64,000 nucleotides of DNA, taken from NCBI RefSeq assembly GCF_017377775.1, contig NZ_JAFVLN010000001.1, forward strand, positions 682,001 through 746,000, written 5' to 3'. The DNA comes from Streptomyces sp. VRA16 Mangrove soil. GTDB lineage: Bacteria > Actinomycetota > Actinomycetes > Streptomycetales > Streptomycetaceae. Positions 8,347 through 17,508 of this stretch are shown one piece after another (the stretch's first letter is position 1; every line of letters begins with the position of its first letter). Both the position numbers and the translations under genes were made by a program. The notes beneath the pieces were generated by a model that was not told where the DNA came from, did no database searches, and worked only from the letters and a program-made list of their open reading frames with translations.

Positions 8347-8937
8347 TCACCCGTGCGTGGGCGCGTCCCGCGGAGGTTGACCCGGGCCGAGCGCGTCCAG
8401 ATCCGCCAACATGCCCTGTGCCAGCTCCACTTCGGCGACCAGATGACGCTCGCTCCAGCGCAGCGCGATCTGCGGATGCGCCCAGGCATCCACGCCGTCC
8501 GCCCGCGCGATCGCGTCCCGCACCTCCTTCAACTCACCTTCGACATGCGTCACGTGCTCCTCGACGAGCGTGCGCAGCCGCTCCGGCTCGGCGAGATGCC
8601 CGAGCCAGACCCGCAGCAGCACCGGGTGCTTGAGCGACACGCCGCCCGGATCCTGCGGCCCCGCCGCCCACGCGGCGAGCGCGGCCCGCCCCTCCTCGGT
8701 GATCGCATAGGCCCGTTTGGTGCGCGGCTCCTCGGGCCCCGAGCGCCGCGACGTGACGTAACCGAGTGCTTCGAGGCGGCGCAGCTCCGCGTAGATCTGG
8801 CTGAAGGCGGGCGCGCCGTAGAAGAACCGCAGCGACGCGTCCGCCCACTTCTTCAACTCGTACCCGGTCCGCTCACCCGGGAAGGAGAGCAGCCCGAGCA
8901 CGGCCCAGGCGGTCTGCGGAAGGCGAGAGGTCGGCAT
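8347..8937 (-). CDS. PadR family transcriptional regulator
   Basis: 196 residues. The winged helix reads 'WAVLGLLSFPGERTGYELKKW' then 'FSQIYAELRRLEALGYVTSRR' and 'KRAYAITEEGRAAL', the usual PadR recognition helix and wing. The C-terminal half is helical with 'VWLGHLAEPERLRTLVEEHVTHVEGEL', a PadR C-terminal dimerisation domain. PadR proteins repress neighbouring efflux or phenolic stress genes, often autoregulating. It follows the nitrobindin-like gene by 47 bases, same strand. Target unknown. Confidence 0.88.
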   Translation of the reverse strand: MPTSRLPQTAWAVLGLLSFPGERTGYELKKWADASLRFFYGAPAFSQIYAELRRLEALGYVTSRRSGPEEPRTKRAYAITEEGRAALAAWAAGPQDPGGVSLKHPVLLRVWLGHLAEPERLRTLVEEHVTHVEGELKEVRDAIARADGVDAWAHPQIALRWSERHLVAEVELAQGMLADLDALGPGQPPRDAPTHG

Positions 8938-8984
8938 GCGTCCGCATTGAAGTGAGCGGGGGAGACAGGCGCAAGAGGCAGGGA

Positions 8985-9530
8985 CTACGCCGTCGTGCGG
9001 TGCAGCCGCGCGGCGAGGTGGTGCTGCAACGGCTGTCCCACCGCGGCGAGTTCGTGCACGAAGTCGAACGTGTCGGCGTCGGCCGCCGTGTACCGGCGCA
9101 GCGTCGCCGCCACCTTCTTCGCCGTCGGCGTCAGCCCCACGCCGTCCGTGGCCAGCTCGACCGTCGTGCCGTCGGCCGTCCCGACCGCGATCTCCGCGAT
9201 CCCGGTGGGCTGTGTGATCAGCGCCTCCACCCGGCCGCCGGGCTGCACCCGCCACCAGCCGCTCTCCCGCGCGGCCGGCCGCAGCGGGGCGCCCTCGGCG
9301 TCGATCAGCCAGGCCCGCGCCTCGTACTTGAGGAACGGCCGTCCGTCGTGGCTGAACGTGACCTCCTGCGCGTACGTGAAGTCGCTGTCCAGCGTGGGGT
9401 ATTCACCGCGCCCGCGGCCGCGCCAGGTGCCGAGCAGGCCGAGCACCGGCGTCAGCAGCTCGTGCGGCGCGGTCGTCCCGTCGGGGGCGTAGCTCTCGCT
9501 GTACGGGTAGACGGGTGCGGCGTCGAACAC
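8985..9530 (-). CDS. Nitrobindin/FABP-like heme-binding beta-barrel protein
   Basis: 181 residues. '[14 protein letters not shown]' near residues 32-45 is the G-x-W-x-G-x-G signature of the THAP4/nitrobindin domain, and '[12 protein letters not shown]' at the C-terminus supplies the His that ligates ferric heme in characterised members. Known nitrobindins isomerise peroxynitrite to nitrate and bind NO. The protein has no signal peptide and should be cytosolic. It is divergent from the GlxA-like regulator and in line with padR. Heme binding here is inferred from conserved positions only. Confidence 0.85.
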   Translation of the reverse strand: MFDAAPVYPYSESYAPDGTTAPHELLTPVLGLLGTWRGRGRGEYPTLDSDFTYAQEVTFSHDGRPFLKYEARAWLIDAEGAPLRPAARESGWWRVQPGGRVEALITQPTGIAEIAVGTADGTTVELATDGVGLTPTAKKVAATLRRYTAADADTFDFVHELAAVGQPLQHHLAARLHRTTA

Positions 9531-9619
9531 GGCGGGCTCCTGGAGGCGGGGGCGTTGGCCGGGCCAGCCTAAGGGGCGCTGCCGCGCAGTTGGGACGGCA
9601 TACCCGTACGCTCGTGCCC

Positions 9620-10597
9620 GTGTCTGTCCCGTCCGGCCCGTCCGCCCCGTCCCGCCTGCACCGCGTCGCCGTCCTCGTCCTCGAAGGAGCGAAACCGCTC
9701 GACGTCGGGATCCCGGCGCAGGTGTTCACGACCCGCGCCAGCATGCCGTACGAGGTCCGGGTGTGCGGGCCCGCGCCCGGTCTCGTCACCGGCGGCGACG
9801 GCCTCTCGTACGCCGTCGCCCACGGGCTCGAAGCGCTGGAATGGGCGGACATCGTCTTCGTGCCCGGCTACCGCAGGCCCGACCAGGAGGCGCCGCCGCC
9901 CGCCGTCGTCGACGCGCTGATCGCTGCGCACGCGCGCGGGGCCCGGCTCGCCGCGATCTCCACCGGCGCCTTCGCACTCGCCGCCACGGGCCTGCTCGAC
10001 GGCCGCCGCGCCACCACCCACTGGCACTACACCCAGGCCCTCGCCGAGCAGCACCCCGACGTCAAGGTCGACGAGAACGTCCTCTTCGTCGACGAGGGCA
10101 CCGTGCTGACCTCCGCGGGCGCCGCGTCCGGCATCGACCTGTGCCTGCACATCCTGCGCGGCGACCTCGGGGTGGCCGCCGCCAACCATGCGGCCCGGCG
10201 GCTGGTCGCCGCGCCGTACCGCAGCGGCGGCCAGGCCCAGTACGTGCCGCGCAGCGTGCCGGAGGCGCTCGGTGAACGCTTCGCCGCCACCCGGGAATGG
10301 GCGCTGCGTCGGCTCGGCGAACCGCTCACCCTCCAGGCCCTGGCCCGGCACGCGGCGGTCTCGGAGCGCACGTTCTCGCGGCGCTTCGTCGACGACACCG
10401 GGTACACGCCGATGCAGTGGGTGATGCGGGCCCGCGTCGACCGGGCCCGGGAACTCCTCGAACGCTCGGAGCTGAGCGTCGAGCAGATCGCCGCCGACGT
10501 CGGCCTCGGCACCGGCGCCAATCTGCGGCTGCACTTCCAGCGGATCCTCGGCACCACGCCGAGCGAGTACCGGCGCACCTTCGCCCGCGGCGAATAG
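9620..10597 (+). CDS. GlxA/AdpA-like regulator: DJ-1/PfpI domain plus AraC helix-turn-helix
   Basis: About 325 residues. The N-terminal DJ-1/PfpI domain (residues ~12-170) begins '[21 protein letters not shown]' and contains '[23 protein letters not shown]', where the nucleophile-elbow Cys of active DJ-1 proteins is Thr-Gly, so it is likely a sensor. The C-terminal AraC domain (~225-320) shows '[21 protein letters not shown]' and '[12 protein letters not shown]'. AdpA has this same architecture. GTG 9614 and GTG 9620 are both possible starts. Three AdpA-like boxes lie between this gene and gap, suggesting it controls gap or itself. Confidence 0.88.
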   Translation: MSVPSGPSAPSRLHRVAVLVLEGAKPLDVGIPAQVFTTRASMPYEVRVCGPAPGLVTGGDGLSYAVAHGLEALEWADIVFVPGYRRPDQEAPPPAVVDALIAAHARGARLAAISTGAFALAATGLLDGRRATTHWHYTQALAEQHPDVKVDENVLFVDEGTVLTSAGAASGIDLCLHILRGDLGVAAANHAARRLVAAPYRSGGQAQYVPRSVPEALGERFAATREWALRRLGEPLTLQALARHAAVSERTFSRRFVDDTGYTPMQWVMRARVDRARELLERSELSVEQIAADVGLGTGANLRLHFQRILGTTPSEYRRTFARGE

Positions 10598-10614
10598 CAC
10601 CTGGTGGGGCGGGT

Positions 10615-10672
10615 CGGCGGGATCCTTGCGCACCGGCTGGCGGGATCCTTTTGAACCATGGCGATCCCGCCG
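10615..10672. promoter_or_regulatory. Cluster of three YGGCGGGATC boxes (AdpA-like operators)
   Basis: CGGCGGGATCCTT at 10615-10627 and TGGCGGGATCCTT at 10638-10650 are direct repeats 23 bases apart; an inverted copy, GATCCCGCCG, is at 10663-10672. The middle copy fits the published AdpA consensus TGGCSNGWWY exactly; the outer ones differ only at the first base. They sit between the AraC-type regulator and gap, a natural place for control by that regulator or by AdpA. Confidence 0.55.
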
Positions 10673-10773
10673 CTGTCGACGGCCCGCGCGGCGAGCGACT
10701 CTTGAGGTGTTCCGGACGCGACGAACACCGCGCACGGACCTCACCCGCTGAACTCCGATGGGAGAACCCGCAC

Positions 10774-11772
10774 ATGACCCGCATCGCCATCAACGGATTC
10801 GGTCGCATCGGGCGCAACGTCCTGCGTGCGCTTCTGGAGCGCGACACCTCCCTTGAGGTCGTCGCGGTCAACGACCTCACCGAGCCCGCCGCGCTGGCCC
10901 GGCTGCTTGCCTTCGACTCCACCGCAGGGCGCCTCGGCCGCCCGGTCAGCGCCGAGGGCGACGAGCTGGTCGTCGACGGCCGCCGCATCAAGGTGCTGGC
11001 CGAGCGCGACCCGGCCCAGCTGCCCTGGGCCGAGCTCGGCGTCGACATCGTCCTGGAGTCCACCGGCCGCTTCACCTCGGCCAAGGCGGCCCGCGCCCAC
11101 CTCGACGCCGGCGCCAGGAAGGTCCTCGTCAGCGCCCCCTCGGACGGCGCCGACATCACCCTCGCGTACGGCGTCAACAGCGACGGGTACGACCCGGAGC
11201 TGCACACGATCGTCTCGAACGCCTCCTGCACCACGAACGCGCTCGCGCCCCTCGCGGCCGTCCTCGACGAGCTCGCGGGCATCGAGCACGGCTTCATGAC
11301 GACCGTGCACGCCTACACCCAGGAGCAGAACCTCCAGGACGGGCCGCACCGTGACGCCCGCCGCGCCCGCGCCGCAGGCGTGAACATCGTGCCGACCACG
11401 ACCGGCGCCGCGAAGGCCATCGGCCTCGTGCTGCCGAACCTCGACGGCAAGCTGGCCGGCGACTCGATCCGCGTCCCCGTCCCGGTCGGCTCGATCGTCG
11501 AGCTCAACACGACGGTCGCCCGTGACGTGACCCGCGACGACGTCCTCGCCGCCTACCGCGCCGCGGCCGAGGGCCCGCTCGCCGGAGTCCTGGAGTACTC
11601 CGAGGACGCGCTGGTCTCCTCGGACATCGTCGGCAACCCGGCGTCCTCGATCTTCGACTCGGCCCTGACGCGCGTCGACGGCCGCCACATCAAGGTCGTG
11701 GCCTGGTACGACAACGAGTGGGGCTTCTCGAACCGCGTCGTCGACACGCTGAACCTGCTCGCGGCCGGCTGA
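10774..11772 (+). CDS. gap: Type I glyceraldehyde-3-phosphate dehydrogenase (gap-1)
   Basis: 332 residues, the standard length. NAD-binding 'IAINGFGRIGRNVLRALLE' opens the protein, and the catalytic Cys152 lies in 'SNASCTTNAL'. 'WYDNEWGFSNRVVDTL' closes it. It catalyses glyceraldehyde-3-phosphate + NAD + phosphate to 1,3-bisphosphoglycerate in central glycolysis. GGGAGA precedes ATG 10774 by 9 bases. It stands alone, with a strong terminator after it and regulator boxes before it. A second, clearly diverged copy lies at 45640-46662. Confidence 0.95.
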   Translation: MTRIAINGFGRIGRNVLRALLERDTSLEVVAVNDLTEPAALARLLAFDSTAGRLGRPVSAEGDELVVDGRRIKVLAERDPAQLPWAELGVDIVLESTGRFTSAKAARAHLDAGARKVLVSAPSDGADITLAYGVNSDGYDPELHTIVSNASCTTNALAPLAAVLDELAGIEHGFMTTVHAYTQEQNLQDGPHRDARRARAAGVNIVPTTTGAAKAIGLVLPNLDGKLAGDSIRVPVPVGSIVELNTTVARDVTRDDVLAAYRAAAEGPLAGVLEYSEDALVSSDIVGNPASSIFDSALTRVDGRHIKVVAWYDNEWGFSNRVVDTLNLLAAG

Positions 11773-11775
11773 CCC

Positions 11776-11809
11776 GGAGGGTTCCGGTGCGCGAAGTCCG
11801 GAACCCTCC
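11776..11809 (+). terminator. Intrinsic-type terminator of gap-1
   Basis: A perfect 12-base inverted repeat, GGAGGGTTCCGG and CCGGAACCCTCC, with a 10-base loop, starts 3 bases after the gap stop codon. There is no T-run, as is common in Streptomyces. Confidence 0.8.
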
Positions 11810-11825
11810 CGCCCCTTCCCATCTC

Positions 11826-11856
11826 TGACGGACCGTCATATACCTAAGAGTCATAT
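11826..11856. promoter_or_regulatory. Palindrome and heptamer direct repeat upstream of the flavin monooxygenase gene
   Basis: TGACGGACCGTCA at 11826-11838 is a perfect 6-1-6 palindrome. GTCATAT occurs at 11835-11841 and again at 11850-11856, a 15-base period. The tract is AT-rich against a GC-rich background and ends 44 bases before the start codon, so an operator overlapping the promoter is likely. The cognate regulator is not evident. Confidence 0.45.
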
Positions 11857-11900
11857 GGAGGCGATGCCCCACCGCCCAGGCCCAACTCCCGGGAGGAACA

Positions 11901-13031
11901 GTGAAGTTCTCCGTCATCTTCGAGGCGCAGCTGGCCGACCCCACCGTCGACCGTGAGCACCAGCTCTTCCGTGACTGTGTCGAACAGGCCGTCCTCGCCG
12001 AGGAGATGGGATTCGACCGGATCTGGGCGGTGGAGCACCACTCCCTCAAGTGGTACGCGCACATGTCCGCGCCGGAGATCTTCCTCACCTGGGTCGCCGC
12101 CCGCACCTCCCGGATCCGCGTCGGGCACGGCGTCGTCTGCATGCCGTTCCGGTTCAACCACCCCGCCCGCGTCGCCGAACGCGCCGCCACGCTCGACCTG
12201 CTGTCGGGCGGGCGGCTCGACCTCGGCGCCGGGCGCGGCGGCACCCGGCAGGAGACGTCCCTGTGCGGCGTCGACAAGGAGCGCACCACCCAGGAGGTCG
12301 AGGAGGCGCTGCGCATCATCGGCAAGGCGTGGGAGAAGGACGAGCTGGAGCACCACGGCCCGCTCCTCGACATCGACCCGCACCCGATCCTGCCCCGCCC
12401 CGCACAGACCCCGCACCCGCCGCTCTTCCTCGCCTGCAGCCGCCCGGAGACGCTGCGTCAGGCCGCCGAACTCGGCGTCGGCGCACTGGTGATGGGCTTC
12501 GCTGGCCCGGACTCGATCGCGCAGATGCGCCGGGCCTACGACACCGCGATCGCCGAGCGCACCCCCGAGCGCCTCGTCTCCTCCGTCGTCAACGACCACT
12601 TCTCCGTGCTGTGCCCCACGATCGTCCTCGACGACCGGGAGACGGCGCGCGGCATCGGCATTCGCGGTCAGCGCTTCTTCGCCCAGTCCATCGGGCACTG
12701 GTACGGCGGCGCCGGCATCCCCGACGAGGCCGTCGTCGAGGGGGCGGACGAGGCGGCCGAGATGCGCAGGGCCGCCGAACAGGTCGTGGCCCGCCTCAAC
12801 GAGCAGCGGATCCCGGTCCGCCCCTCCGCCACCGCCACCTTCAACGCCGACCACGCCTACGGCACGGCCGCCGACGCCATCGCCTACGTCGAGCGCCTCC
12901 GCGACGCGGGCGCCGACGAGATCATGTGCCTCATCCAGATGGGCACGGTGCCGCAGGAGGCATGCCTGGAGACGCTGCGGCAGTGGGGCCGCACGGTGAT
13001 CCCGCACTTCCGGGAGGCGGGGACGGACTGA
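11901..13031 (+). CDS. LLM-class (luciferase-like) flavin-dependent monooxygenase
   Basis: 376 residues starting at GTG 11901 after GGGAGGAACA. The bacterial luciferase TIM barrel is shown by 'MGFDRIWAVEHHS' early on, 'VGHGVVCMPFRFNHPARVAERAATLDLLSGGRLDLGAGRG' (parts: VAERAATLDLLSGGRLDLG) and a C-terminal 'DEIMCLIQMG'. These enzymes use reduced FMN or F420 with O2. 'GGRLDLGAGRG' is the usual flavin phosphate region. A free flavin reductase is encoded at 21506. Substrate unknown. The 3' neighbour converges. Confidence 0.87.
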   Translation: MKFSVIFEAQLADPTVDREHQLFRDCVEQAVLAEEMGFDRIWAVEHHSLKWYAHMSAPEIFLTWVAARTSRIRVGHGVVCMPFRFNHPARVAERAATLDLLSGGRLDLGAGRGGTRQETSLCGVDKERTTQEVEEALRIIGKAWEKDELEHHGPLLDIDPHPILPRPAQTPHPPLFLACSRPETLRQAAELGVGALVMGFAGPDSIAQMRRAYDTAIAERTPERLVSSVVNDHFSVLCPTIVLDDRETARGIGIRGQRFFAQSIGHWYGGAGIPDEAVVEGADEAAEMRRAAEQVVARLNEQRIPVRPSATATFNADHAYGTAADAIAYVERLRDAGADEIMCLIQMGTVPQEACLETLRQWGRTVIPHFREAGTD

Positions 13032-13049
13032 CGTCCCGTGCGCCGGTGG

Positions 13050-14048
13050 TCAGTTCACCGAGTGGTGGAGCGGATGGTCGGGGTCGGCGGGGCAGAGGTG
13101 AACCATGGCGCACCGGTCGCCGCCCAGCCGCACGCCGGTCGGCTGCTGCGCGGCCGCGTCGCCGGGATCGCCCCACGGGAAACCCGGGTCATCGCGCGGC
13201 GCCCAGGTGCCGTCGAGGAACTCGTACTGCGACGTCTGGAACAGCATGACCATCGTGGTGCCGCAGTCGCAGACGGGATGCGTCAGGTCCCAGCCGCCGA
13301 CCTTCCAGCCCGGCGCGACGGCGAGCGCGTGGTAGTCGAGGCCCCTGGCCCGGTCGGCGTCCCACGCGTGGATCCGCCGCTGGAGCGCGCCGGGCAGCGG
13401 GCTTGGGCCGACCGTGTACCCGTACCCCTGCTCCATCCACGGGAACTCGACGAGCTCCTCGGGGTGGACCGCGCACGGTACGGGTACCCGCGGGCCGGGC
13501 TCGGCCGTCGGACGGGCCGGGCCCGGCGTCACCTCCGCCGCCCGCCGCCAGAAGACCGCGGGCCGCAGCCCGTCCGACGCCTCGGCGTGCTGCCGCGGGC
13601 ACCACAGGATCTGCAGCAGGTCCGCGTCGCCGGGAAAGTACGTCCCGGGCGCGTCGGAGCGCCGCAGCTGCAGGACCGGCACCAGGGGAACCGGGGCCGC
13701 CCCGGGGACGGGCCGCGCGCCGAGGGCCGCGATGACCTGGTGCAGCGCCGCGTGCGACGCGTCCTCGGCACGCGGACCCAGATCCATCGGCTCCGGATGC
13801 GGACCCGCACACGTGGGCCAGGGCTCGTCCGCGGGCCACAGCGGCGGACCGCCCACGGAACTGTCGCGGACCGTCGGCGTCCCGGGCCGCGGATGCAGCC
13901 GCGCCGCCGGCAGCCCGTACGGAGCCAGCTCGGGAAAGGCGCGCTGCAGCTCGGCGCGTTCCCGCGGTGCCGTCTCGACCACGTGGTCCCCCAGTTCCCG
14001 CTCGCGCCCGGTTCCGGCGCGCCGCGTCGTCGGCCGACACCCTGTCAT
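13050..14048 (-). CDS. YwqG-like (DUF1963) hypothetical protein
   Basis: About 332 residues. 'VGGPPLWPADEPWPTC' followed by 'VPLVPVLQLRRSDAPGTYFPGDADLLQILWCP' (parts LVPVLQL, PGDADLLQILWCP) resembles DUF1963, in which 'GG.P..P....WP' and 'Q.d...lP..g.LqfF' motifs recur. The C-terminal part has 'GWDLTHPVCDCGTTMVMLFQT', with two closely spaced Cys, and several Trp/Tyr. Function of the family is unknown; members are often near contact-dependent or stress genes. The start ATG 14048 has GAGGG very close, so a start further in is possible. Confidence 0.7.
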   Translation of the reverse strand: MTGCRPTTRRAGTGRERELGDHVVETAPRERAELQRAFPELAPYGLPAARLHPRPGTPTVRDSSVGGPPLWPADEPWPTCAGPHPEPMDLGPRAEDASHAALHQVIAALGARPVPGAAPVPLVPVLQLRRSDAPGTYFPGDADLLQILWCPRQHAEASDGLRPAVFWRRAAEVTPGPARPTAEPGPRVPVPCAVHPEELVEFPWMEQGYGYTVGPSPLPGALQRRIHAWDADRARGLDYHALAVAPGWKVGGWDLTHPVCDCGTTMVMLFQTSQYEFLDGTWAPRDDPGFPWGDPGDAAAQQPTGVRLGGDRCAMVHLCPADPDHPLHHSVN

Positions 14049-14230
14049 GCCCTCGCACCGGCGCCGATCTCGGGGCCGGTGCGAAGCCGGGACCGCCGAA
14101 ACCGCCCCGTCCGCACGCGGCATCGCTCGTCGGCCTGTCCTTCTCGCGCGGCAGGCGTCACCATCGGGCGCCCGCCGTGCCGCCCGGGGCCCCGCCCCTG
14201 CCGGCACCACACCCACCACCAGGAGCCCGC

Positions 14231-15226
14231 ATGCCACTTCACGACCGCCTCGCCCCGCAGGCCCGCCCCCTCGTCGACGCCATGGCCGCCTTCTTCCCCG
14301 ACCTCGGCGGCGCCGTCACCGATGCCGCCGAGGCCCGGCGGATCCTCTCGGCGGCGCCCGAGAAGCCGTTCCCCGCGCCCGTCGTCGGCGCCGTGGAGGA
14401 CCGCGCGATACCGGGTCCCGCCGGGGCTCCGCCGATCCCGGTACGGATCTATCGGCCGGACGACAGTGCGCCCGGACCGGTGCCCGTCGTCGTCTTCTTC
14501 CACGGCGGCGGCTGGGTCATCTGCGATCTCGACAGCCATGACTCCACCGCGCGCGCCCTGTGCCGCGACGCCGGTGCCGTCGTCGTGTCCGTGGACTACC
14601 GGCTCGCCCCCGAGCACCGGTTCCCCGCCGCCGTCGAGGACGCGTACGCCGCCCTGTGCTGGGTCGCCGGCCACGCCGCCGAACTCGGCGCCGACGCGGG
14701 CGCGTTGAGCGTCGCCGGGGACAGTGCGGGCGGCAATCTCGCCGCCGTCGTCGCCCAGATCGCCCGCGACGAGGACGGCCCCGCCGTCGCCCGGCAGATC
14801 CTCGTCTACCCCGCCACCGACGTCCGTCAGAAGACCGGCTCGTTCGACGCCAACGCCGACGGCTACTTCCTCACCGCCGCGCACTGCGCCTGGTTCCGTG
14901 AGCAGTACCTGGGGCCGGACGGCGACCCCGCCCACCCGCACGTCTCACCGCTGCTCGCCGAGCGCCTCGACGGGCTCCCGGCCGCCCACGTCGTCACCGC
15001 GGGCTGTGACCCCCTGTGCGACGAGGGGCGCGCCTACGCGCAGGCACTGAAGGACGCCGGAGTCCCGGTCACCGAGAGCAGTTTCCCCGGCATGTTCCAT
15101 GGCTTCTTCGGCTTCCCCGAACTCCTGGAGGACGCCCGCCGTGCTCTGGCGGATGTGGTCGAGGTCATCGTTTCAAGCAGGCGAGACAGGAAAAACGACG
15201 GTGACCACGGGGGTGGCGCAGGATAA
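14231..15226 (+). CDS. HSL-type alpha/beta hydrolase (esterase/lipase)
   Basis: 331 residues from ATG 14231, preceded by AGGAG at 6 bases. The oxyanion-hole motif HGGGW starts at residue 91 and the nucleophile Ser165 lies in GDSAGG, followed by 'AAHVVTAGCDPLCDEG' (Asp) and 'PGMFHGFFGF' (His). This is the hormone-sensitive lipase (family IV) arrangement; such enzymes cleave short acyl esters. No signal peptide is present. It is followed by the DUF6421 operon 82 bases on, with no clear terminator between. Confidence 0.9.
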   Translation: MPLHDRLAPQARPLVDAMAAFFPDLGGAVTDAAEARRILSAAPEKPFPAPVVGAVEDRAIPGPAGAPPIPVRIYRPDDSAPGPVPVVVFFHGGGWVICDLDSHDSTARALCRDAGAVVVSVDYRLAPEHRFPAAVEDAYAALCWVAGHAAELGADAGALSVAGDSAGGNLAAVVAQIARDEDGPAVARQILVYPATDVRQKTGSFDANADGYFLTAAHCAWFREQYLGPDGDPAHPHVSPLLAERLDGLPAAHVVTAGCDPLCDEGRAYAQALKDAGVPVTESSFPGMFHGFFGFPELLEDARRALADVVEVIVSSRRDRKNDGDHGGGAG

Positions 15227-15307
15227 TTTTCGGCGTCTCCTCTTGTGGCGGAGAACCTCGCGCGCATACGGTGTCCTTACGCGAGGTTCTCCCGTGGAGG
15301 AAGAGAC

Positions 15308-16717
15308 ATGACGGAAATTCTTGTGCAGGCTGGCGCGGAGGGGCACGTTCCTTCGGTCCAGGCGGTCGGCGACAGGGTGGTGGAGCACCCGGCCTGGCCC
15401 GTGCTCAAGGACGCCGTGGAGGAGATCAGGACCTGGCAGAAGGCGGACGGGTCCATCGACTTCGCCGCCGAAGGCGCCCCCGCGAAATCAGACGCCGAGC
15501 TCACCGTCGACCGCGTCATATCCGCCGTCGAGCAGCTCGCCCCGCTGCTGCCGCACGACGCCGCCTATCTCGACGGCCTCGTGGGCGACCTGCGCCGCTG
15601 GTCCGACGAGGGCTTCCAGGTCCCCGACTTCCTCGACTCCCTGCTCGCCTTCCAGCCCGCGGCCCGGCGCCGGGACGGCCTCCAGCACCTGGTGGTCTTC
15701 CCGATGTACACGCAGAACGGCAACCCGGACCGCAATCTGGAGGCCGTCGTCCTGAAGATGGTCTGGCCCGAGTGGCTCGCCGAGCTGGAGGCGACCCGCT
15801 ACGACAACCCCCTCTTCTGCGGCATCACCTTCGAGGACTTCACCTCCGGCTACGACACGAACTCGGCGGTGCTCTTCCCGGAGACGATCGCCGTGCGCGA
15901 GGCCCCCGAGCGCTTCTCCTGGGGCGGCATCTTCTGCGACCGCGAGGCGGCCCGCTTCCGCCGCGTCACCGAGGCCGCCGTCGACATCCTCGGGCTCGAA
16001 CTGCCCGACGACATCAAGGACATGGTCGGCGACCAGGACCGCTGCCAGCAGGCGTTCGTGCTCTGGGACATGGTCCACGACCGCACGCACAGCCACGGCG
16101 ACCTGCCCTTCGACCCGTTCATGATCAAGCAGCGCCAGCCGTTCTGGATGTACGGCCTCGAAGAGCTCCGCTGCGACCTCACCGCCTTCAAGGAGGCCGT
16201 GAAGCTGGAGGCCGACGGGGTCCCGCAGGGCCGCGACGTCCAGTACGCCGTGCTCTTCGACCGCATGTTCCGCTTCCCGGTCACCGGCGAGCGCGTCCGC
16301 AACTACGACGGCCTGGGCGGCCAGCTCCTCTTCGCGTACCTGCACAAGCACGACGTCGTCCGCTGGACCGACAACAAGCTGCACATCGACTGGAACCGCG
16401 CCCCCGAGGTGACGAACCAGCTCTGCGGCGAGATCGAGCAGCTCTACCGCGACGGCATCGACCGCCCCAAGCTCGTGCACTGGTTCGCCGCGTACGACCT
16501 GGTCTCCACGTATCTCGCCCCGCACCCGGGTTCCCGCTGGGCCAAGGGCCCCGACGCCCTGGACACCTCGCTGCCGCCCCGCAAGCTCGTGGACGAGGTG
16601 CTTCCGGACGAGTTTCCGCTCAGCATGTTCTATGAGGCCCTCTCGAAGAAGCTGAAGAACGTGATCGCCTCGACGAAGGGCATCACCGCGGCGGACGCCG
16701 AGCAGGTCGCCGCGTGA
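15308..16717 (+). CDS. DUF6421 family protein, putative metal-binding
   Basis: 469 residues from ATG 15308 with GGAGGAAGAG upstream. No signal peptide or membrane segment. The family is conserved in actinomycetes and has no known role. I note 'MVHDRTHSHGDLP' (His257, His261, His263) followed by 'YGLEELRCDLTAFKEA' (Glu285, Glu286, Asp290), a spacing that recalls the H-E/D-x-x-H plus E-E-x-R-A-D zinc sites of M49-like metallopeptidases. That is inference. It overlaps or abuts an SDR gene and then a threonine aldolase gene, so the three are probably one operon acting on a common amino-acid-like compound. Confidence 0.8.
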   Translation: MTEILVQAGAEGHVPSVQAVGDRVVEHPAWPVLKDAVEEIRTWQKADGSIDFAAEGAPAKSDAELTVDRVISAVEQLAPLLPHDAAYLDGLVGDLRRWSDEGFQVPDFLDSLLAFQPAARRRDGLQHLVVFPMYTQNGNPDRNLEAVVLKMVWPEWLAELEATRYDNPLFCGITFEDFTSGYDTNSAVLFPETIAVREAPERFSWGGIFCDREAARFRRVTEAAVDILGLELPDDIKDMVGDQDRCQQAFVLWDMVHDRTHSHGDLPFDPFMIKQRQPFWMYGLEELRCDLTAFKEAVKLEADGVPQGRDVQYAVLFDRMFRFPVTGERVRNYDGLGGQLLFAYLHKHDVVRWTDNKLHIDWNRAPEVTNQLCGEIEQLYRDGIDRPKLVHWFAAYDLVSTYLAPHPGSRWAKGPDALDTSLPPRKLVDEVLPDEFPLSMFYEALSKKLKNVIASTKGITAADAEQVAA

Positions 16718-16746
16718 GCAACAGCGACCAGCAGGAGGCGACGGCC

Positions 16747-17508
16747 ATGACCGAGACCACGACCAGCAAGGACGTCCTGGACGGTGCGGTGATCGCGGTC
16801 GCCGGAGCGGCGGGACCCGCCGGACGGGCCACGCTCAAGCGGCTCGCCGAGGCCGGCGCCACGGTCGTCGGCGCCGACGCGGACGCCGAGCGCCTCGCCG
16901 CCGCCGTCGACGAGGCGCGCTACGCCCACGGCGGCGCCACCGTCGTCGGCGACACCGTCGACCTCCTCGACCTCCAGGCCACCCGTGACTGGGCCGCCCG
17001 CATCGAGAAGGACTTCGGCCGCGTCGACGGCGTCGTCCACCTCGTCGGCGGCTGGCGCGGCAGCGCGTCCTTCGCCGAGACCGACCTCGCCGACTGGGAC
17101 CTCCTCGAAAAGCTCCTGATCCGTACGGTGCAGCACACCTCGCTCGCCTTCGAGGGCGCCCTGACCCGGTCGGAGCGCGGTCGCTTCCTGCTGATCAGCG
17201 CCGCGGGCGCGTCCAAGCCCACCGCGGGCAACGCCGCGTACTCCGCCTCCAAGGCCGCCGCCGAGGCGTGGACGCTCGCGCTCGGCGACGCCTTCCGCAA
17301 GGCGGGGGGTGACGCCGGACCGCAGCAGGCGGCTGCGATCCTGGTGGTCAAGGCGCTGGTGCACGACGCGATGCGCGCCGAACGCCCCAACGCGAAGTTC
17401 GCGGGCTTCACGGACGTCAAGGAGCTGGCCGAGGCCATCACCGGAGTCTGGAACAAGCCCGCCGCCGAAGTGAACGGGACCCGTCTGTGGCTGACCGAGA
17501 AGCCGTAA
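16747..17508 (+). CDS. SDR family oxidoreductase
   Basis: 253 residues from ATG 16747, which has AGGAGG 7 bases before it; an upstream GTG 16714 would overlap the DUF6421 stop. The nucleotide motif is 'VAGAAGPAGRATLKRL', a variant of TGxxxGxG, and the active site is 'LISAAGASKPTAGNAAYSASKAA' (Ser, Tyr-x3-Lys). SDR enzymes oxidise or reduce hydroxyl/keto groups with NAD(P). It is the middle gene of the DUF6421 operon and overlaps the aldolase gene by 22 bases. Substrate unknown. Confidence 0.88.
   Translation: MTETTTSKDVLDGAVIAVAGAAGPAGRATLKRLAEAGATVVGADADAERLAAAVDEARYAHGGATVVGDTVDLLDLQATRDWAARIEKDFGRVDGVVHLVGGWRGSASFAETDLADWDLLEKLLIRTVQHTSLAFEGALTRSERGRFLLISAAGASKPTAGNAAYSASKAAAEAWTLALGDAFRKAGGDAGPQQAAAILVVKALVHDAMRAERPNAKFAGFTDVKELAEAITGVWNKPAAEVNGTRLWLTEKP

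Noticed and set aside
8755..8765. Possible TTA codon in padR, and others in gvpO, gvpZ, lacI and the MFS gene
   Set aside because: Each TTA/TAA triplet there is out of frame; the codons read as Tyr, Phe or other residues.
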